The translations under genes were made by a program, and so were the position numbers. The notes under the pieces were generated by a model that saw only the letters and a program-made list of their open reading frames with translations, was not told where the DNA came from and made no database searches. From assembly GCA_012861695.1 (NCBI GenBank), contig JAAOOA010000328.1, positions 1 through 64,000 on the forward strand: a stretch of DNA of 64,000 nt, in the 5' to 3' direction. Each line of letters opens with the position of its first letter. Position 1 is the stretch's first letter. Shown here in pieces: positions 57,350-64,000 of this stretch. This DNA comes from Trematomus loennbergii (lineage: Eukaryota; Chordata; Actinopteri; Perciformes; Nototheniidae).

Positions 57350-58780
57350 GCACACAAAAGGCTTCTCAATTCTCTAATATCCCCTCCTCGACTCCTCTCC
57401 TCGACTCCCTCCTCGACTCCCCTCCTCGACTCCTATCCTCGTGTCTTAGTCCCGCCCACAGGAGATGCGAGCGGAGGAGTCGAGGAGGGGAACCGAGGAG
57501 AGAGGAGGGGAAGCGAGGAGAGAGGAGGGGAACCGCGGAGAGAGGAGGGGAGCCGAGGAGAGAGGAGGGGAACCGAGGAGAGAGGAGGGGAGCCGAGAAG
57601 AGGAGGGGAGGAGAGAGGAGGGGAACCGAGGAGAGAGGAGGGGAGGAGAGAGGAGGGGAACCGAGGAGAGAGGAGGGGAGCCGAGGAGAGAGGAGGGGAG
57701 GAGAGAGGAGGGGAGGAGAGAGGAGGGGAGGAGGGGAACCGAGGAGAGAGGAGGGGAGCCGAGGAGAGAGGAGGGGAGGAGAGAGGAGGGAGGAGAGAGG
57801 AGGGGAGAGGAGGGGAACCGAGGAGAGAGGAGGGGAACCGAGGAGAGAGGAGGGGAGGAGAGAGGAGGGGAACCGAGGAGAGAGGAGGGGAGCCGAGGAG
57901 AGAGGAGGGGAACCGAGGAGGAGGAGGGAGCCGAGGAGAGAGGAGGGGAGAGGAGGGGAACGAGGAGAGAGGAGGGGAACCGAGGAGAGAGGAGGGGAGG
58001 AGAGAGGAGGGGAACCGAGGAGAGAGGAGGGGAAGCGAGGAGAGAGGAGGGAGGAGAGAGGAGGGGAACCAGGAGAGAGGAGGGAACCGAGGAGAGAGGA
58101 GGGGAAGCGAGGAGAGAGGAGGGGAACCGAGGAGAGAGGAGGGGAGGAGAGAGGAGGGGAACCGAGGAGAGAGGAGGGGAGCCGAGGAGAGAGGAGGGGA
58201 ACCGAGGAGAGAGGAGGGGAGCCGAGGAGAGAGGAGGGGAACCGAGGAGAGAGGAGGGGAACCGAGGAGAGAGGAGGGGAAGCGAGGAGAGAGGAGGGGA
58301 GGAGAGAGGAGGGGAGCCGAGGAGAGAGGAGGGAACCGAGGAGAGAGGAGGGGAACCGAGGAGAGAGGAGGGGAGGAGAGAGGAGGGGAACCGAGGAGAG
58401 AGGAGGGGAGCCGAGGAGAGAGGAGGGGAACCGAGGAGAGAGGAGGGGAACCGAGGAGAGAGGAGGGGAACCGAGGAGAGAGGAGGGGAACGAGGAGAGA
58501 GAGGGAGCCGAGGAGAGAGGAGGGGAACAGAGGAGAGAGGAGAGAACCGAGGAGAGAGGAGGGGAGCCGAGGAGAGAGGAGGGGAACAGAGGAGAGAGGA
58601 GGAGAACCGAGGAGAGAGGAGGGGAACAGAGGAGAGAGGAGGAGAACCGAGGAGAGAGGAGGGGAGCCGAGGAGAGAGGAGGGGAACAGAGGAGAGAGGA
58701 GGAGAACCGAGGAGAGAGGAGGGGAACCGAGGAGAGAGGAGGGGAAGCAGCAGGCGGTTAGAGAAATGAGAACTCCTCTC
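57350..58780. repeat. MITE-like element expanded by a ~22-bp polypurine minisatellite
   Basis: Left arm GGCTTCTCAATTCTCTAATA then CCCCTCCTCGACTCC repeats; right arm GGTTAGAGAAATGAGAACTC, its rough inverse. Between them, 57480-58748 is a tandem array of GAGGAGAGAGGAGGGGAACC plus GA (22 bp, with 15-17-bp short units), roughly 60 copies. The plus strand is almost all A and G apart from a CC per unit. Long ORFs here, all forward frames and one minus frame, are period artefacts. Confidence 0.93.
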
Positions 58781-58934
58781 CTCTGAGCGGTCATTTTAAA
58801 GAGACGTCCATTAATGATGACAGGAGGCACAGCAGCCCTCTGTCTGATGGACAGATGTGTTCATGACCACTTATATATTTACTTTGATTCATTCACAGTG
58901 CGGTATAATGAGACAACAACAGGCTACAGATGCA

Positions 58935-58968
<34 letters not shown>

Positions 58969-59079
58969 ACACCACACACACACACACACACACACACACA
59001 CCACACACACACACACACACACACCACACACACACACACAAACACATACACACACACACCACACACACACACACACATA
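58935..59079. repeat. (CA)n microsatellite
   Basis: CA dinucleotides with CC interruptions, then a TATATTTAAATATATATTTA palindromic AT stretch at 59077-59110. Confidence 0.97.
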
Positions 59080-59303
59080 TATATTTAAATATATATTTAT
59101 ATAAATATATACAATTTCAGAATCAAACAGAGCACTCTCATAATAACGTAACACTATCAGAGACTGGATATATCCCCCTCTCCCCTCTCTGGTCGCTACA
59201 ATGAGGAAAATAAATTACGGGCCAAAAGTTGTATCTACAAGTATTAAAAGTAAGCAGAGGACACCAAACCAACTGAGACCTGTCTGTCTGCTGCATCTAC
59301 GTA

Positions 59304-59632
59304 CACACTGTACCACACACACACCTACACACTGTACCACACATACCTACACACTGTACCACACACACACCTACACACTGTACCACACACACACCTACAC
59401 ACTGTACCACACACACACCTACACACTGTACCACACACACCTACACACTGTACCACACACACACCTACACACTGTACCACACACACACCTACACACTGTA
59501 CCACACACACACCTACACACTGTACCACACTCACCTACACACTGTACCACACACACACACTACACACTGTACCACACACACACCTACACACTGTACCACA
59601 CACACACCTACACACTGTACCACACACACCTA
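59304..59632. repeat. 24-bp minisatellite, about 13 copies
   Basis: Unit CTACACACTGTACCACACAC plus ACAC, varying by two bases in the CA run (22-26 bp). Confidence 0.95.
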
Positions 59633-59704
59633 CAGCTCCTAAAGCATATCATCAGGCTACAGCCGTTGTGTATTTTATTTTGTGAAGCACTAAATGGTCT
59701 TAGA

Positions 59705-60875
59705 AACATCTGGACTCTTAGTTTGTAGATATCTACTAAACTAAAGCAAAGAGAGTAGGCCTGTTATCTGTTAAGCCCTAGAGCCCCCTGTACAGGGGGC
59801 TCACCTAACTCAAGAAACTCATCTAACGATCGTATTTTTTTTTTTTTCAAAAGAAAACCACAATGCTAACACTGAGCCTCGAATTAGCAACGAGCGAAAA
59901 AATCACTCACAAAACCTTATTTATTATCTTTTCTCTACATCCATGACATCGATTCACATCGTGAGGTGACACAGAATCGATGGGTACCCTCATTATCACT
60001 GAATTATACGTATTCGCGACATTATAAGCAAAAATGGACATCAAAACAGGTGATGCTAGGTAGCTAAAAATGCTAACATTTTTACCTTGGCTATGTAGTC
60101 TCTCCAAACTGTCTTCAATGGCATTAAAATGATAAAAACGCTGCTGAAGTTAATCCATAGGTTAATCTAATGTGTCTGTGTCCCTTTGAAATTATTTCTG
60201 ATAATCCAGAAGCATTAAAACTGCTTTTCCGTTTCCAGATGTCAAAGCTAGAGATAGGTTCACTCTGATTGAAAATTACATGCGCGAAGACCCCACCTTT
60301 TCTCTTCACAACGTGTGTGTGTGGGGGACTCCCCTTCGATTCTATTGGCTCTAACGGTCAGAAAGAGGTGTCAACCATCAAAATTGAGCAAGGGGGCCAG
60401 AGATATGGAAAATCCACCCAAATGACCTCAGAGGGTTTCTTTTTGCTAAATCTCTCTAAAAAGGTCAAATGTCACTTGTTTTGCATCAATCTTGATACAG
60501 GGTACTTATTATATGTTGTACTTTGGATTCCTAAAGCTTTTAGTCTACTAACCCATCATCCAAGGGTGGTTTACACTATAAGTAAAAAAGAATTTTTGGA
60601 CGGACACTATAATTTACAGTTTTTTACTATGTAAAATCTGAATTTTCTTTAAAATAAAAAACATCTATATTGATTCTGACACTTCTACATCCAACTCACA
60701 GGTTTATCATTACTTTGAGAAAACAGATTATTAATTTAACCCTTTTAGAAGTGAAGATATGGTCATTTGTTCTGGGAATGTCATTTTCGAGCCTGAGACC
60801 TGAAAAACAGGCTCAGGGCTTAACAGGTTAACAGATTACTGAGTGATATATATTATACACACTGCAGAAGATCAA
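59705..60875 (-). repeat. Dispersed repeat, reverse copy of 11461-11540, interrupted
   Basis: 59712-59770 and 60828-60870 together match the reverse complement of 11461-11540; a TTAA-flanked element separates the halves. Confidence 0.75.
59775..60819. mobile_element. TTAA-flanked non-autonomous element (piggyBac-like target)
   Basis: TTAA at 59771-59774 and 60820-60823. Ends GCCCTAGAGCCCCCTGTACA and AAACAGGCTCAGGGC are inverted with a one-base gap (GCCCTAGAGCC against GCCCTGAGCC). 1045 bp, longest ORF 121 codons without features. The related repeat at 11461-11540 shows the site without the insertion. Confidence 0.75.
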
Positions 60876-60926
60876 GGGTCAACTCTGCACATACATCATT
60901 CAGCAGTGCACAGTGAAGCTCAAACA

Positions 60927-60932
60927 TTCAAC

Positions 60933-60959
<27 letters not shown>
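60927..60959. repeat. (TG)n microsatellite
   Basis: About 14 TG units. Confidence 0.95.
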
Positions 60960-60965
<6 letters not shown>

Positions 60966-61035
60966 GTCTCTTTAATCAATTTTTTCAAATTCGCGGTAGC
61001 CAATCAGCGGTGAGGATCTCAGCCTGCCGTCACTG

Positions 61036-62068
61036 TAGAGATGGCAAATCCGGATCCTTTACGGACTCAGGGTCTTCTGAGTCAGTCATTGAAGAGATCC
61101 GGATCATACGAGTCATTTGAGTCATATGAGTCAGCATCACAAAGAGCGTAGAAATCCTACCGGTGAAACCGAAAAAGTTGTTGCATTTCATGAGCATATT
61201 AAACTAACGTTACATTAACCTCCACTACACAGTGTCTTTGCAAAAAATGTTGATCACAAAAAAAAGGGTTATTTTGCGATTTGGCAAATCTGAGTCTGCT
61301 GTTGACTCGTGTATGAGGACGAGTCTGCTGGATCTCTGGATCTGCTGCTATACGTTACGGCTCTGAGTCCGCACGAGTCTGCTATGTTTTGCACAATGAG
61401 TCAGGATTTGCGAATCTCTGAGTCTGCTGTTGACTCGTGCATAATAGCCGCGGGAAGTAGGGTGCTGGAGGCGGGCTGCGAATGGTGTACATTTGAAAAA
61501 CGTCATGTACTGTTGTTGAAATCTCTCCCCACTTTTGTCCGCAACCCTAAGTAAAATGACTTCCCAGTTCCCGCGGCTATGCTTGTGCATGACGAGTCTG
61601 GATCTCTGGATCTGCTATACGGTTACGGCTCTGAGTCCCCACGAGTCTGCAGGAAGTGAAGGAAGTTCCCTTGATTCAGTGAGTCAGGATTTGCGAATCT
61701 GAGTCTGCTGTTGACTCGTGCATGAGGAGTCTGCTGGATCTCTGGATCTCTGGATCTGCTACGGTTACGGCTCTGAGTCCGCACGAGTCTGCAGGAAGTT
61801 TCACTGATCCGCGTCCCTGAGCCAAACGATCACTTCTGGCAGCTATCCTACTTGCTAAAGGGTAGGCAGATGGACTGGGGTACGTTGTAATGTGATTTTA
61901 CATGTTATAAGGAGAGTAGCGAGTGACGCAATTTATAGTTTTAATTTGTACGTCACCAGGTGTAGGACTCAAAGGACTCGGGTTAATCGAGAGGGGAGAC
62001 TGTCACGACCAGCTCATTACTAGGATCCGGGTTAATGATCCGGATGAATCAGGACTCGCCCATCTCTA
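61036..62068. mobile_element. Non-autonomous hAT element with internal repeats
   Basis: Ends TAGAGATGGCAAATCCGG and GACTCGCCCATCTCTA are inverted (TAGAGATGG). Flanks CGTCACTG (61028-61035) and CATCACTG (62069-62076) form an 8-bp duplication with one change. The interior repeats the block CTGGATCTGCT...GTTACGGCTCTGAGTC three times (near 61330, 61605 and 61745), with many GAGTCTGCTGTTGACTCG palindromic words. 1033 bp, no transposase. Confidence 0.82.
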
Positions 62069-62076
62069 CATCACTG

Positions 62077-62940
62077 ATGTTGAATCAGAAAACCAAAACA
62101 TCAGCCATTAGCCGTTAGCTGTTAGCACTCAGAGCTCACAGCTCCTCATATCTGTTCAGAAACTAGAGAAAAGTTAAACAAGTACAAACCACAGACTGTC
62201 TGTGTCATGGAGAATACAGTCGCTGTTGTATCATGTTGTTGTGAGTTTTGGACGGAGCAGCTACAACGTTAGCTTAGCCGATCGATCCGATCTCCATTCA
62301 GAAAACACGCATTTTAAAAGGTGTTTCCCCTGCCGTCTGTCTGCAGACTTGTCAAAGCATTAATTCATGGTTTTTAATAACCGTTATCAGTATGTTGTTA
62401 CTTCGGCATCATTTAGAAACGTGTATTACAATTAAATCACGGTAAAATATGTTCATTTTGTTGTAATTACATGGAGATAAGCCCCGCCCCCTGGTCAGCG
62501 CGTCCTGTTTGAATGACAGGAGTAAACACAGCTGACAGCCTGTTGCTAATAAAATTTGTATTAACCTCTTGATCTAACTATAATTTAAACACAGTTGTGA
62601 TCGTCATAAGTTAATTGTGAAGAATAAATGTTAATGTGGTTGAAACCTCAACATGCAATGGCTCCCTGGTGCCAATAACAAAAAAGGCCATTCATACTCT
62701 GGGAAAAATACAGTAATATATGCAGCAGGGTTATTAATCCAGAAACACATATGTATAATAGGGAACAATTTAATGCACCGTTAACACAAGAGTACTTCAA
62801 TACCTACACACTTTAACTTAAGTGAGGTTTTGAATGCAGGATGTTTACTGTGTTATTTTCACACTGTGGTTTTAATATATTTATTACAATAACTTTGTTG
62901 AGCTTGTTTTTAGCTCTATTTCTATCTCACTGAACAAAGT
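62077..62940. other. Gene-free stretch before the NLR exons
   Basis: Contains AGCCGTTAGCTGTTAGCACT-type words and AT-rich DNA; may include the NLR promoter, but no clear core motif was seen. Confidence 0.4.
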
Positions 62941-62944
62941 CCCT

Positions 62945-63088
62945 GCATGTGAACTGGTTCAGCTGGTAAGGCTGGTTATGACACAAGAGAAGGAGCTGCA
63001 GACAGGAGGGAGGGAAGTTGAAAATGAAAAGAAGAAGTCAGACTGCCAGACGCCATTTTACAGCTGGACAGAGCAGGAGGAGAACAGG
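62945..63088 (+). other. Possible 5' exon of the NLR gene
   Basis: A purine-rich segment ends GAGAACAGG before a consensus donor GTGAGTG at 63089. It holds a start MTQEKELQTGGREVENEKKK that is open to the donor, but the conserved reading begins later, at 63549. It could be an untranslated first exon. Confidence 0.35.
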
Positions 63089-63353
63089 GTGAGTGTTAAC
63101 ACCAGGATCTGCTTTCTAACACATTATTTACTCTGTTTTACTGGATGTCAGAACATCAGCGTCCTAGAGTCCAATGAGACTTCTACAAGTGGTGTAAACT
63201 ATCTTTATTTCCTGTTTTCTGATTCATCAAAGCAACATAACATGCGACAGCCCAGCGCAGTCAAAATGGGGAGCGGCCTGTCTGAAGTCTGACTGATTTG
63301 ATGTTCTTTAACCAAGTTTATTATTGACTGATTTAAACCAGTGTGTTATTATA

Positions 63354-63512
<159 letters not shown>

Positions 63513-63517
63513 TGCAG

Positions 63518-63672
63518 TGTTACTGGTTTATCTCTCAGACTGGAGAAGATGAGTGGTTTTAAAGATGAGGAAGAGGACACATCTCCAGTCCCAGCTGTCT
63601 GTCTCTGAAGAGTGACCGGTCTAAAGAGGAACCTCCAGACTTCAGTAATGAACCTGGACCTTCAGACACAAA
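63518..63672 (+). CDS. N-terminal coding exon of a fish NLR (NLRC3/NLRP-like) immune receptor, partial
   Basis: After TGTCTGCAG, ATG 63549 begins MSGFKDEEEDTSPVPA. The next residues in frame meet a stop, but one frame over the reading is SCLSLKSDRSKEEPPDFSNE then PGPSDTK, ending at donor GTAAGAG (63673). An acidic start, S-x-V-P, then C-x-S-x-K-S-D-x-S and a D-F/P-x-N-x-P segment is the leader repeat seen before the FISNA-NACHT exon of the greatly expanded fish NLR family. The switch occurs at CCC 63590-63592, one C short. NLRs are cytosolic sensors; the NACHT and LRR parts would lie beyond 64000. Confidence 0.6.
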
Positions 63673-63700
63673 GTAAGAGTTTCTGCTGTAACCTGACCAG

Positions 63701-64000
63701 GGGCCTCATGTATAACGCCTTGCGTAGGATTGACGTAGGAAGGTTGCTTACGTAGTACAAAGCACAAAAATAGGTACATACATTTTCCGCCATTTTCCGA
63801 TTCACAAAACATTGCGTACCGGCGAGGGAAGTGCGTACGGCACTTCCTACGCCTGTTTCCCTTTATAAATCACAATCGACTCGTAACGCCCATATTTGCC
63901 TATAAATAGTCAAAGAAACGCCCATTCATCCATTCATTCATTCTGACTGACTGCATGAAGAAGATCGCAGGAAATTACGATAGAACAGCTAACAAAGACA
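63701..64000. mobile_element. Left end of a DNA transposon, cut by the window edge
   Basis: GGGCCTCATGTATAACGCCT, with many TTGCGTA and TACGCA words following, is the style of terminal sequences of Harbinger-like fish elements. From 63955 an ATG opens MKKIAGNYDRTANKD. Superfamily is a guess. Confidence 0.35.

Noticed and set aside
57266..58830. ORFs of 434-506 codons rich in E, G and R, and a 465-codon Ser/Leu/Pro ORF on the other strand
   Set aside because: All frames are open because the 22-bp polypurine unit lacks stops; no gene context.

Overview
The window reads as teleost fish nuclear DNA, most likely a percomorph. Evidence: a split vertebrate gene (rsbn1) with consensus GT-AG introns, the 5' end of a fish-type NLR immune gene, CA/TG microsatellites, kilobase minisatellites, and a dense mix of fish-style hAT, TTAA-targeting and other MITEs, LINEs and endogenous retroviruses. 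No bacterial features, CRISPR arrays, tRNA or rRNA genes were seen.

Layout. 1-2456: repeats, including a 53-bp minisatellite. 2457-3002: a Ser/Arg-rich 3' exon of an unidentified gene. 3003-7000: AT-rich, UTR-like DNA and degenerate GAAAAA-type arrays. 7000-9100: MITE and minisatellite DNA plus a candidate two-exon gene with four 66-bp coding repeats. 11780-30420: the main gene, rsbn1 (JmjC-type H4K20me2 demethylase family), with eight recognisable exons. Its introns are swollen by a 37-bp VNTR element, a 23-bp minisatellite, a 6.8-kb 37-bp minisatellite, paired inverted MITEs, an hAT element and TG tracts. 30545-53101: one antisense LINE, broken first by an endogenous retrovirus (30835-48828, GTAG target duplication) and separately by an hAT element (50107-52957). 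The retrovirus is itself broken by a LINE tail in pol and by a complete, apparently non-coding LTR element in env (39570-46773, GTAC duplication). 53222-55620: decayed hAT transposase. 55700-62100: MITEs, a 1.3-kb polypurine minisatellite and CA repeats. 62940-63672: first exons of an NLR gene that continues past the window.

The functional host content is small: rsbn1 (nuclear chromatin enzyme), the NLR start, the 3' end of an upstream gene and perhaps the 66-bp-repeat gene. Almost everything else is mobile or tandem-repeat DNA whose order of insertion can be read from target-site duplications. At least five coding frames in conserved exons are broken by single-base length changes in short homopolymers, which looks more like consensus error than gene death.
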